In this document: positions 5,633 to 11,885 of the stretch, piece after piece
How the letters are laid out: the number at the start of each line of letters is the position of its first letter
Numbering within the stretch: position 1 is the stretch's first letter
Assembly: GCA_005883365.1 (NCBI GenBank)
Contig: VAXA01000080.1
Location: 1,163 to 15,413, forward strand
Direction of reading: 5' to 3'
Source: Actinomycetota bacterium
GTDB taxonomy: Bacteria > Actinomycetota > Thermoleophilia > Gaiellales > Gaiellaceae
Length of the DNA: 14,251 nt
Notes under the pieces: model-generated
The model's input: only the letters and a program-made list of their open reading frames with translations
What the model was told of the DNA's origin: nothing
Databases searched by the model: none
Translations under genes and position numbers: made by a program

Positions 5633-5824
5633 ATGCATCACCATCACCATGGCAGGGGCCGCGGCGCGCGGATGTTCTTCCGCGGCGGCTTCCCGAGCCG
5701 CCACGAGATGCTCGAGCGGCTGGAGTCGTTTCAGCGCGATCTCGAGCAGCAGCTCGCCGACGTCGCCGACGTGATCGCGCATCTGCGCGACCGCGACGAG
5801 GGCCAGCCCCAACAGCAGGTATGA
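5633..5824 (+). CDS. Small His-rich coiled-coil protein, PadR partner
   Basis: This 63-residue protein begins Met followed by five His, then GRGRGARMFFRGGFPSRHE, and ends in a predicted amphipathic helix (about 25-53, MLERLESFQRDLEQQLADVADVIAHLRDR). The His run is encoded by alternating CAT and CAC codons in native genomic context, so it is not a vector tag. A metal-binding tip plus a helical oligomerisation segment is the simplest reading of the layout. The function is unknown. The LERLE.FQRDLEQ.LADVAD pattern looks like a family of short PadR-linked proteins in actinobacteria, which I recall only loosely. It is translationally coupled to the PadR gene (stop to start three bases, strong Shine-Dalgarno) and shares its operator. 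It could be a metal sensor, chaperone or cofactor of the repressor. Confidence 0.8.
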   Translation: MHHHHHGRGRGARMFFRGGFPSRHEMLERLESFQRDLEQQLADVADVIAHLRDRDEGQPQQQV

Positions 5825-5839
5825 ACCGGAGCCTCGGGG

Positions 5840-5864
5840 GAGGCGAGGGCTAGACCTTCGCCTC
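5840..5864. terminator. Hairpin between convergent genes, possible bidirectional terminator
   Basis: GAGGCGAGGG (5840-5849) pairs with CCTTCGCCTC (5855-5864) in a 10-bp stem with one G-T wobble and a five-base loop. It includes the stop codon of the EF-G2-like gene and begins 16 bases past the stop of the His-rich gene. There is no T run on either side, so the stem may pause or protect RNA and need not terminate alone. Confidence 0.5.
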
Positions 5865-7946
5865 CTCGCGCTCCTTCTTCGTCTGCTCGATGATCTTCTG
5901 CGCGACGTGCGTCGGCACCTCCTCGTAGCGGAGGAAGTGCATCGAGTAGTCGCCACGGCCGCCCGTCATCGAGGTCAGCGCCTGCGAGTACGTGAGGATC
6001 TCGGCCATTGGGACCTCGGCCTTGACCATCGTCATGCCCGCCGCGGGCTCCATTCCCTGCAGCCGTCCGCGCCGTGAGTTGAGGTCGCCGTTCACCGCCC
6101 CGACCGCGTCGTCCGGCACCGCGACCTCCACCTGCATGATCGGCTCGAGGAGGACGGGATCGGCCTTCGCGTAGGCCTCCTTGAAGGCCATCGAGCCGGC
6201 GATCTTGAAGGCCATCTCCGAGGAGTCGACGTTGTGCTCCATCCCGTCGACGAGCACCACGCGCACGCCCTGGATCGGCGCTCCGGCGAGCTCGCCGTGC
6301 TCCATCGCCTCGCGCACGCCCTTGTCGACCGCAGGCCGGTAGCTCTGGGAGATGGCCCCGCCGACGATCTTGTCGACGAACTCGTAGCCCAGCTCGCCGT
6401 TCTCGGCCGGCAGCGGCTCGAGCACGATCTCGCAGTCGCCGAACTGGCCGCGGCCGCCCGTCTGCTTCTTGTACCGGTGCCGCGCGCGAGCTTCCTTGCG
6501 GATCGTCTCCTTGTACGGCACGCGCGGCGGATGGAGCTCGACGTCGACATGGAAGCGCGTCTGCAGCCGGTCGACCGCGACCTCCACCTGCATCTGTGAG
6601 AGGCCGGACAGGAGCTGCTCGCCGGTCTGCGGGTCGCGCCGCATGATCAGCGTCGGATCCTCCTCGTGAAGGCGGCGGAGGCCGGTCCCCATCTTCTCTT
6701 CGTCGCCCTTCGCCTTCGGGGTGACGGCGAAGCTCATCACCGGCTCGGGGAAGTCGATATGCGGAGGCTCGACCGCGACCTCGTGGTCGACGAGCACGTC
6801 GCCGGTCACGACGTCCTTGAGCTTCGCCACCGCGCCGAGATCGCCGATACCGAGCGCGTCGACCGCCTCGGAGTCCTTGCCCTGCAGGAGGAGCACCTGG
6901 CCGAGCCGCTCCTTCGCGTGCGTGCGTGGGTCGACGAGCGTGGTGTCGCCCGAGACCGGGCCGGCGAGAACGCGGAAGCAGCTGATGCGGCCGGTGAACG
7001 GGTCGGCGATGGTCTTGAAGACGAAGACGGCCTGCTTCGCGTCGCCGAACTCGATCGTCGTCCCCTTCTTCGCCGGTGACGGGACTCCCTCGACAAGCAG
7101 GTCGAGGAGCGCCGCCGTGCCGAGGTTCTTCGTCGCGACGCCGCACGCGACCGGGTACAGCTCGTCTCGCGTCACCGCCTGCTTGAGCGCGTCGGCCACC
7201 GCCTGCGCCTCCAGCTCCTCGCCCTCGAGGTAACGCGCCATGAGGTCCTCGTCCGTCTCGACGACGGCGTCGAGGAGCTTCTCCCGGTGCTCCTGCACGA
7301 GGTCGGTCATTGAGTCGGGGATCGGCTGCGCCCCGCCCTCGCGCCCGCCGGACGGGTCCATGTACGCGCACATGTGGAGGAGGTCGACGATCCCCGTCAG
7401 CTCGTGCTCGGCGCCGATCGGAAGCTGGATCGCGACGCAGCGGTCGGAGAGCTGCTGCCGCGCGGCCTCGAGCACGCGGAAGAAGTCGGCGCGCTCGCGG
7501 TCGAGCATGTTGACGAAAAGGACGCGCGAGAGCTCCTGCTGCTCGGCGCGCTGCCAGACTCGCGAGGTGTTGACCTCGACCCCCATCACCCCGCTGAGCA
7601 CGACCACGACTCCCTCGACGACACGCAGCGCCGCGTACGTGTCGGCCTGGAAGCCGGCGTCGCCGGGCGTGTCGACGAGGTTGATCTTGCGCTCCTTCCA
7701 CTCGAGGTGGCAGAGCGAGCCGGAGAGGGACATCGCCCGCCGCTGCTCGTGCTCGTCCCAGTCCGAGACCGTCGTCCCCTGTTCGATGCTGCCGAGCCGG
7801 TTCGTCTTTCCCGCCTCGAAGAGCAGCGCCTCGACGAGGGACGTCTTCCCGACGCCGCGGTGGCCGGCGACAGCGATGTTGCGGATCTTGGTGGGCTCGG
7901 TTGCAGGCATCGGGGACGTGTCCTCCTCGGTCGCTTCGGGCCGCAT
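5850..7946 (-). CDS. EF-G2-like translational GTPase (elongation factor G paralogue)
   Basis: The 698-residue protein has all five EF-G domains: G domain (about 20-290), domain II (about 300-390), III (about 400-480), IV (about 490-610, with YKKQTGGRGQFGDCEI) and V (about 615-690). The G1 loop GHRGVGKT (28-35) is sound. Other motifs differ from canonical EF-G: switch I reads EHEQRRAMSL instead of EQERGITI, G3 is DTPGDAGF with Asp in place of the catalytic His, and G4 is NMLD instead of NKxD. This places it with EF-G2/FusA2-type paralogues, which probably do not drive normal translocation; a role in ribosome rescue, recycling or storage is possible. ATG 7946 has a weak GGGGA; ATG 7910, behind AGGAGG at 10 bases, is an equally good start. 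It follows the sigma-factor gene on the same strand. Confidence 0.9.
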   Translation of the reverse strand: MRPEATEEDTSPMPATEPTKIRNIAVAGHRGVGKTSLVEALLFEAGKTNRLGSIEQGTTVSDWDEHEQRRAMSLSGSLCHLEWKERKINLVDTPGDAGFQADTYAALRVVEGVVVVLSGVMGVEVNTSRVWQRAEQQELSRVLFVNMLDRERADFFRVLEAARQQLSDRCVAIQLPIGAEHELTGIVDLLHMCAYMDPSGGREGGAQPIPDSMTDLVQEHREKLLDAVVETDEDLMARYLEGEELEAQAVADALKQAVTRDELYPVACGVATKNLGTAALLDLLVEGVPSPAKKGTTIEFGDAKQAVFVFKTIADPFTGRISCFRVLAGPVSGDTTLVDPRTHAKERLGQVLLLQGKDSEAVDALGIGDLGAVAKLKDVVTGDVLVDHEVAVEPPHIDFPEPVMSFAVTPKAKGDEEKMGTGLRRLHEEDPTLIMRRDPQTGEQLLSGLSQMQVEVAVDRLQTRFHVDVELHPPRVPYKETIRKEARARHRYKKQTGGRGQFGDCEIVLEPLPAENGELGYEFVDKIVGGAISQSYRPAVDKGVREAMEHGELAGAPIQGVRVVLVDGMEHNVDSSEMAFKIAGSMAFKEAYAKADPVLLEPIMQVEVAVPDDAVGAVNGDLNSRRGRLQGMEPAAGMTMVKAEVPMAEILTYSQALTSMTGGRGDYSMHFLRYEEVPTHVAQKIIEQTKKEREEAKV

Positions 7947-7958
7947 CGTATCCCCGCT

Positions 7959-7981
7959 GAGCGCCGCGTTTCGCGGCTCTC
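7959..7981 (-). terminator. Intercistronic hairpin after the sigma-factor gene
   Basis: GCCGCG (7963-7968) and CGCGGC (7972-7977) form a 6-bp stem with a three-base loop. Three further pairs extend it beyond one mismatch, making the structure 7959-7981. It starts four bases past the sigma-factor stop and lies before the EF-G2-like gene. No T tract follows, so it may only partly terminate or may set transcript stability. Confidence 0.42.
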
Positions 7982-7984
7982 GCC

Positions 7985-8767
7985 CTACATCGCCGCGGCG
8001 GCGCCGGCCGACGCGATGTGCGCCTTGAGCCGGAGGATCGCCTTCGTGTGGAGCTGCGAGACGCGCGACTCGGTGACGCCGAGTACCTCGCCGATCTCGC
8101 GCAGGGTCAGCTCCTCGTAGTAGTAGAGCGTGACCACGAGCTTCTCGCGCTCGGGCAGGCGCGCGATCGCGTCGGCGAGCGCCTCTTTCTGCTCCGTTAC
8201 GGAGAGCGTGCCCTGCGGGTCGGGGGCGGCCTCGTCCTCGATCGTGTCGATGAGCGCCACCTGGTCGCCGCCCGAGCCCGAGACGGTCCAGAGCTCGTCG
8301 AGCGCCGCGATCGAGGAACGGGCGATCTCGCCGAGGCTCTCCTCGAGCTCCTCGCCGGTGATCCCGAGCTTCTTCGAGATCTCCTCGTCGGTCGGCGCAC
8401 GGCCGAGCCGGGCCTCGAGCTCGCCGATCGCCCGCTCGATCTGGCGGGCGCGGGCGCGGACGGAGCGCGGCACCCAGTCCATCGATCGGAGCTCGTCGAT
8501 GATCTGGCCCTTGATCCGGGCCATCGCGTACGTCTCGAACTTCACGTCACGCGCCGGGTCGTAGCGCTCGATCGCGCCGATCAGGCCGAGCAGGCCGTAC
8601 GAGACGAGGTCGCCCTCGTCGACGTGGGCGGGCAGCCCGGAGCCGAGCCTGCCGGCGACGTACTTCACGAGCGGCGCGTACGTGAGAATGAGGCGGTCAC
8701 GGATTTTCTGGTCCCCAGTCCGCCGGAAGTCGAGCCAGAGCTGCTGCGTCTCGTCTGACCGCGCCAC
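7985..8767 (-). CDS. whiG: RNA polymerase sigma factor, FliA/WhiG family
   Basis: This 260-residue sigma-28-class factor shows region 2 (about 22-95, with LVKYVAGRL, DLVSYGLLGLIGAIERYDP and FETYAMARIKGQIIDELR), the family marker SMDWVPRSVRARARQIE (95-111), region 3 (about 103-160) and region 4 with its helix-turn-helix (about 200-248, LREIGEVLGVTESRVSQLHTKAI). In actinobacteria WhiG directs sporulation or developmental genes, and FliA directs flagellar genes elsewhere; nothing here shows which applies. The start is GTG 8767 with no Shine-Dalgarno but with TATTCT seven bases upstream. It lies between a two-helix membrane peptide gene and the EF-G2-like gene, all on the minus strand. No recognisable anti-sigma gene is adjacent. 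Confidence 0.93.
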   Translation of the reverse strand: MARSDETQQLWLDFRRTGDQKIRDRLILTYAPLVKYVAGRLGSGLPAHVDEGDLVSYGLLGLIGAIERYDPARDVKFETYAMARIKGQIIDELRSMDWVPRSVRARARQIERAIGELEARLGRAPTDEEISKKLGITGEELEESLGEIARSSIAALDELWTVSGSGGDQVALIDTIEDEAAPDPQGTLSVTEQKEALADAIARLPEREKLVVTLYYYEELTLREIGEVLGVTESRVSQLHTKAILRLKAHIASAGAAAAM

Positions 8768-8774
8768 GCCCGAG

Positions 8775-8780
8775 AGAATA
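8775..8780 (-). promoter_or_regulatory. Candidate -10 box (TATTCT) for the sigma-factor gene
   Basis: TATTCT (8780 to 8775, minus) ends seven bases before GTG 8767, predicting a leaderless or one-base-leader mRNA. TTGAGG (8805 to 8800) lies 19 bases further upstream and is a weak -35 candidate. Confidence 0.55.
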
Positions 8781-8809
8781 CGGCGTTTTCCGGCAGACTC
8801 CTCAATGTC

Positions 8810-8992
8810 TCAGCGCCGACCGCGACGGAAGGCGCTCGCCGAGAGCGTGGCGAGCCACGCCGCGACCGCGGCGGCCGCGATACCGACGATGAGCCGGCGG
8901 GCGCTCGCTCCGCCCGCGAACGCATAGGCGCCGACCGCCGCGAGCGCAGCCGAGAGAACGGCGAAGAGACCCGTCAACGCGTAGCGCTGCAC
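8810..8992 (-). CDS. Small two-helix membrane protein (60 aa)
   Basis: From GTG 8992 the gene encodes 60 residues with two hydrophobic helices: LTGLFAVLSAALAAVGAYAF (about 6-25) and RLIVGIAAAAVAAWLATLSA (about 33-52). A short GGASAR turn joins them and the tail is basic (FRRGRR). The layout suggests an inner-membrane hairpin with both ends in the cytoplasm. I do not recognise a family. TACCCT at 9004-8999 ends exactly six bases before the GTG, supporting this frame over an overlapping 80-residue frame. It lies 42 bases before the sigma-factor gene on the same strand and may be co-transcribed with it. A direct role in sigma control is not shown. Confidence 0.55.
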   Translation of the reverse strand: MQRYALTGLFAVLSAALAAVGAYAFAGGASARRLIVGIAAAAVAAWLATLSASAFRRGRR

Positions 8993-8998
8993 GCGCCG

Positions 8999-9004
8999 AG
9001 GGTA
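8999..9004 (-). promoter_or_regulatory. Candidate -10 box (TACCCT) for the two-helix membrane protein
   Basis: TACCCT (9004 to 8999, minus) is followed by six bases and GTG 8992, so the transcript would begin at the start codon. No clear -35 is visible. Confidence 0.45.
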
Positions 9005-9065
9005 CTGCCACTTCCGGGCCTAGATCCGTTGGGCCGCCGGCCAATGGGGCCGAAAAGTGGCCGGG

Positions 9066-9071
9066 TACACT
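9066..9071 (+). promoter_or_regulatory. Candidate -10 box (TACACT) for tRNA-Trp
   Basis: TACACT at 9066-9071 lies 13 bases before the mature tRNA-Trp 5' end and agrees with TATAAT at four positions. No good -35 was found. Confidence 0.45.
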
Positions 9072-9084
9072 GGCCTACCGGCAC

Positions 9085-9157
<73 letters not shown>

Positions 9158-9160
9158 CTA

Positions 9161-10219
9161 CTACACGGCTTCCAGCGCGAGCTGGCGGAAGTCGGCGAGG
9201 CCGGAGACGCCGACGCCGACGAGTCGCAGCGCGCCCGGCCGGTCGCGCAGGCCGCGGTCGAGGAGGCTGCAAGCCAGGTCGCCGATCGTCTCAGCCGCAT
9301 CGACTCCCGAGTGCAACGAAGCGGAGCGGCTGCGGATCGAGAAGTCCGCGTACCGGAGCTTCGTCGTCACGGTTCGCGCCACTTGGCCTTGCCGTTGCAG
9401 CGCCGCGGCGACCTCGGTGGCCATTCCGCGCAGCTCCTCGTGGAGACGCTCGCGGTTGGAGATGTCGCGTTCGAACGTGTTCTCGACGCTGATCGAGATC
9501 CGCTCCGCGCCGAGCTCGAGCTCGCGCGGGTCGATGCCGCGGGCGCGGTCGCGCAGCATCGTTCCCACGCTGCCGGGCAGCAGGCGGCGCAGATCATCGT
9601 CCGTCAGCGCGGCGAGATCCCCGATCATCTCGATGCCGGCGCTCCGCAGCCGCTCCTCGGCTTTCGGGCCGACACCGGGGAGCCGGCGCACCGCGAGCGG
9701 TGCGAGGAAGGCAGCCTCGCGTCCCGGCGGAACGACGACGAGACCGCCCGGCTTGCGCGCGTCGCTCGCGACCTTGGCGACGACCTTGCACGGTGCGACG
9801 CCGAGGGCGCACGTGAGCCTCGTCGCCGCCCGCACCGCGGTCTGTACGGCTTCCGCGACGACGCGGGCCGCGAGGAAATCGCCCGCGACCTCGCCGACGT
9901 CGAGGTAGCCCTCGTCCATTCCCGTCTGCTCGACCGTCGGCACGATGCCGCGCACCGTTTCCCAGACGTGCTGCGAGTGCTCGCGGTAGAGCGCGTGGCG
10001 CGGGCGGACGAAGACGGCCGGGGGGCAACGGCGGAGCGCCTCGGCTGCGCTCATGGCGGAGTGAATCCCGAAGCCGCGCGCGACGTAGTTGGCCGTAGCG
10101 ACGACGCCGCGCCCGCGCGGGTCGCCGCCGACGACGAGCGGCTGCGCCCGGAGGTCGGGGTTCTCGAGCTCCTCGACGGCCGCGTAGAACGCGTCGAGAT
10201 CGAGATGCGCGACGATCAC
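9161..10219 (-). CDS. dinB: DNA polymerase IV (Y-family translesion polymerase)
   Basis: The 352-residue protein is a full-length Y-family polymerase that copies across damaged template bases at low fidelity. Metal ligands are D7 (HLDLDAFYA) and D102-E103 (GMDEGYLDV). The steric-gate neighbourhood F11-Y12, the palm GVAPCKVVAKVASDARKPGG, the helix-hairpin-helix LPGVGPKAEERL and the little-finger domain (about 236-340) are all present. The usual Ser before the catalytic Asp-Glu pair (SxDE) is Gly here. The C-terminus ends RQLALEAV, a degenerate version of the QLxLF sliding-clamp motif, so clamp binding may be weak. The start is GTG 10219 without a Shine-Dalgarno; TACATT seven bases upstream suggests a leaderless mRNA. 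Its promoter abuts the hairpin behind the permease gene. No LexA-type site was recognised. Confidence 0.95.
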   Translation of the reverse strand: MIVAHLDLDAFYAAVEELENPDLRAQPLVVGGDPRGRGVVATANYVARGFGIHSAMSAAEALRRCPPAVFVRPRHALYREHSQHVWETVRGIVPTVEQTGMDEGYLDVGEVAGDFLAARVVAEAVQTAVRAATRLTCALGVAPCKVVAKVASDARKPGGLVVVPPGREAAFLAPLAVRRLPGVGPKAEERLRSAGIEMIGDLAALTDDDLRRLLPGSVGTMLRDRARGIDPRELELGAERISISVENTFERDISNRERLHEELRGMATEVAAALQRQGQVARTVTTKLRYADFSIRSRSASLHSGVDAAETIGDLACSLLDRGLRDRPGALRLVGVGVSGLADFRQLALEAV

Positions 10220-10226
10220 GCGAACA

Positions 10227-10232
10227 AATGTA
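10227..10232 (-). promoter_or_regulatory. Candidate -10 box (TACATT) for dinB
   Basis: TACATT (10232 to 10227, minus) ends seven bases before GTG 10219. Its first base is also the last base of the terminator-like hairpin at 10232-10257, so any -35 would lie within the hairpin. Confidence 0.55.
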
Positions 10233-10257
10233 CGGGGCGCCGGTGACGGCGCCCCGT
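10232..10257 (-). terminator. Strong hairpin behind the permease gene
   Basis: ACGGGGCGCCG (10232-10242) and CGGCGCCCCGT (10247-10257) form a perfect 11-bp stem with a four-base loop. It lies 24 bases past the permease stop on the minus strand and is followed by ACATTTGTTC, a partly T-rich tail. It is a likely intrinsic terminator and insulates dinB from permease transcription. Confidence 0.72.
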
Positions 10258-10281
10258 TGCCTCAGTACCTCAGTCCAGCGA

Positions 10282-11787
10282 TCAGGAGGACGCGGGAGCC
10301 ACCGCGGGGGCGGCTGGCACGGCATCGCCGGCCGGCGCGTCGCCCTTCTCGTGCGGCCGCAGGAGGACCATGTAGATCACACCGGCCATGGCGACGGCGA
10401 GCGCCGAGACGATGACGATGTAGTTGTCGTACCAGGCCGCCCCGGGCGTCCGCGGCCAGGAGAGATTGACGATCGCTCCGACGCCATACGCGAGCGCGAT
10501 GATGTTCACCGGCAGGCCCCATCCGCCGAGCGTGAACGCTCCCGCGGGATTCCAGCCGCGCGTGCGGGCGATGAGCGCGGCGAGCACGACGAGCTGGAAG
10601 CCGATGTAGATCCCGACCGTCGCGAAGTCGATGATCTTCGTGAGGGCGGTCGGGGAGTTGTACGTCGCGAGGATGATCGCCGAGGGGACGACGAACGCGA
10701 CGGCAACTGACCACGGCGACATGTGGAAGCGCGGCGAGACCCGCCGCAGGTACGAGCTCCCGGGCAGCACGCCGTCGCGGCCCTGCGAGAAGAGGAGCCG
10801 GGCTGAGGCCGCCTGGATCGCGAGTGTGCAGCTGATGAATGCGAGCACGATCACGAGCAGGGCGAGCTTGTGGGCCGCGTTCCCGAACGATGCCGTGAAA
10901 ACGGTGTTCACCGGATCCGCATCCTTGCCGCTCGTCACGTCGGTGATGCTCGGCACCGAGAGCGTGAGCGCTAGCACGAGCAGTGCCGAGACGGCTCCGC
11001 CGACGCCGAGCGTCATGAGCATCGCGCGTGGGATGCGACGCGACGGATTCTTGACCTCCTCGGCGACGTCACCGCACGCCTCGAAGCCGTAGAAGATCCA
11101 GATCGCCATCAGGCCGGCCGCGAGGAAGGCGCCTAGATAGCCGCCGCCGCCCGTGGTCGCGCCCTGATGATGGACAAGCACGCTCCACGCCTCCCGGTGC
11201 TTGAAGATCAGGAGGTAGAGGCCTATCACGACCGCACCGATGATCTCGGCGACGAGGCCGATGAGCGCCGCCTTCGAGAGCAGCTTCGCGCCGAAGAGGT
11301 TGATGACGGATGCGATCGCGATCAGCACGATTGCCGTCCCGATCGTGAACCACTTCGTCGAGTTCGCGCCGAACAGGTCGGCGACGTACGGGCCGGCTCC
11401 GTAGGCGACTGCCGCGACGGTCACGAGCAACGCCCACGTGTACATCCATGCGGTGAACCAGCCGTAGCCGCGTCCGTTAAGGCGTCTCGCCCATTGGTAG
11501 ATGCCGCCGGCAATGGGGAACTGCGAAACAACCTCGGCGAAGACGAGCACGACCATGAGCTGGCCGGCGATGACGATCGGGACAGCCCAGAACATCGCGC
11601 CACCGCCCGTCGCAAGCGAGTAGGCATAGAGCGTGTAGATGCCGACGACCGGCGAGAGGTAGGTGAAGCCAAGCGCGAAGTTGGGCCAGATGCCCATGAC
11701 GCGGCTCAGCTGCTGCTTGTAGCCGAGCCGCTCGAGATACCGGACGTCGTCGTCGGAGGCGTCGCCGTGCCCGGGGTGAACGTCCAT
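10282..11787 (-). CDS. APC-superfamily amino acid permease
   Basis: This 501-residue integral membrane protein has about 12 predicted helices and a hydrophilic N-terminus (MDVHPGHGDASDDDVRYLER). Typical APC features are GYKQQLSRVMGIWPNFALGF leading into helix 1, FAEVVSQFPIAGGIYQWARRL between helices 2 and 3, and FYGFEACGDVAEEVKNPSRRIPRAM after helix 6. The overall form recalls the amino acid/choline (GABA permease-like) branch, which imports amino acids or amines in symport with protons; the substrate is not determinable. An upstream in-frame start at 11835 is rejected because AAGGAGGG lies five bases before ATG 11787. The C-terminal tail is rich in Ala and Pro. It diverges from the carboxylase beta gene, so uptake may be linked to amino acid breakdown. 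Confidence 0.92.
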   Translation of the reverse strand: MDVHPGHGDASDDDVRYLERLGYKQQLSRVMGIWPNFALGFTYLSPVVGIYTLYAYSLATGGGAMFWAVPIVIAGQLMVVLVFAEVVSQFPIAGGIYQWARRLNGRGYGWFTAWMYTWALLVTVAAVAYGAGPYVADLFGANSTKWFTIGTAIVLIAIASVINLFGAKLLSKAALIGLVAEIIGAVVIGLYLLIFKHREAWSVLVHHQGATTGGGGYLGAFLAAGLMAIWIFYGFEACGDVAEEVKNPSRRIPRAMLMTLGVGGAVSALLVLALTLSVPSITDVTSGKDADPVNTVFTASFGNAAHKLALLVIVLAFISCTLAIQAASARLLFSQGRDGVLPGSSYLRRVSPRFHMSPWSVAVAFVVPSAIILATYNSPTALTKIIDFATVGIYIGFQLVVLAALIARTRGWNPAGAFTLGGWGLPVNIIALAYGVGAIVNLSWPRTPGAAWYDNYIVIVSALAVAMAGVIYMVLLRPHEKGDAPAGDAVPAAPAVAPASS

Positions 11788-11790
11788 CCG

Positions 11791-11799
11791 TCCCTCCTT
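11791..11799 (-). promoter_or_regulatory. Strong Shine-Dalgarno (AAGGAGGGA) of the permease
   Basis: AAGGAGGGA (11799 to 11791, minus) places its AGGAGG core five bases before ATG 11787. This sets the permease start and shows that this transcript has a leader, unlike most other genes here. Confidence 0.88.
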
Positions 11800-11819
11800 G
11801 TGAGCTAGTGAAGGGTCGA

Positions 11820-11848
11820 TCGTGCGCACATGCACGAGCGGTGGTCAA
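11820..11848 (-). promoter_or_regulatory. Candidate permease promoter with overlapping palindrome
   Basis: On the minus strand TTGACC (11848-11843) is followed after 18 bases by CACGAT (11824-11819), a fair -35 and a weak -10. A perfect inverted repeat TCGTGC-N6-GCACGA occupies 11820-11837, over the -10 and spacer. A dimeric repressor could act here. The regulator is unknown. Confidence 0.4.
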
Positions 11849-11873
11849 GGAGATTGTCGGCTGACCCCGGCGT

Positions 11874-11879
11874 TAGGCT
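11874..11879 (+). promoter_or_regulatory. Candidate -10 box (TAGGCT) for the carboxylase beta gene
   Basis: TAGGCT at 11874-11879 is followed by six bases and GTG 11886, predicting transcription from the start codon. The identical hexamer at the identical distance precedes the gene at 13466. Confidence 0.55.
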
Positions 11880-11885
11880 CCGGCT

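Noticed and set aside
5633..5650. His run as a cloning-vector tag
   Set aside because: The CAT/CAC run is followed and preceded by normal GC-rich genomic coding sequence, with a Shine-Dalgarno inside the PadR gene. No vector sequence is present.
5731..7701. 656-residue minus-strand frame over the EF-G2-like gene
   Set aside because: It is an out-of-frame shadow of the 698-residue GTPase, with a composition of mostly Arg, Ala and Gly and no domain.
7921..7946. ATG 7910 as the only start of the EF-G2-like gene
   Set aside because: AGGAGG lies 10 bases before it, which is acceptable but long, and the upstream ATG 7946 remains open. Neither can be excluded, so the longer form was listed with a note.
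8802..9044. 80-residue minus-strand frame overlapping the two-helix peptide gene
   Set aside because: It is Arg-rich shadow sequence; the alternative frame has clean hydrophobic helices and a start placed six bases after TACCCT.
9311..10246. 311-residue plus-strand frame over dinB
   Set aside because: It is fully antisense to a complete DNA polymerase IV with all catalytic residues, and its Arg/Asp/Ala-rich composition is typical of GC-rich shadow frames.
11788..11835. Upstream in-frame start for the permease
   Set aside because: The Shine-Dalgarno AAGGAGGGA lies inside this stretch, five bases before ATG 11787, which shows that the later start is used.
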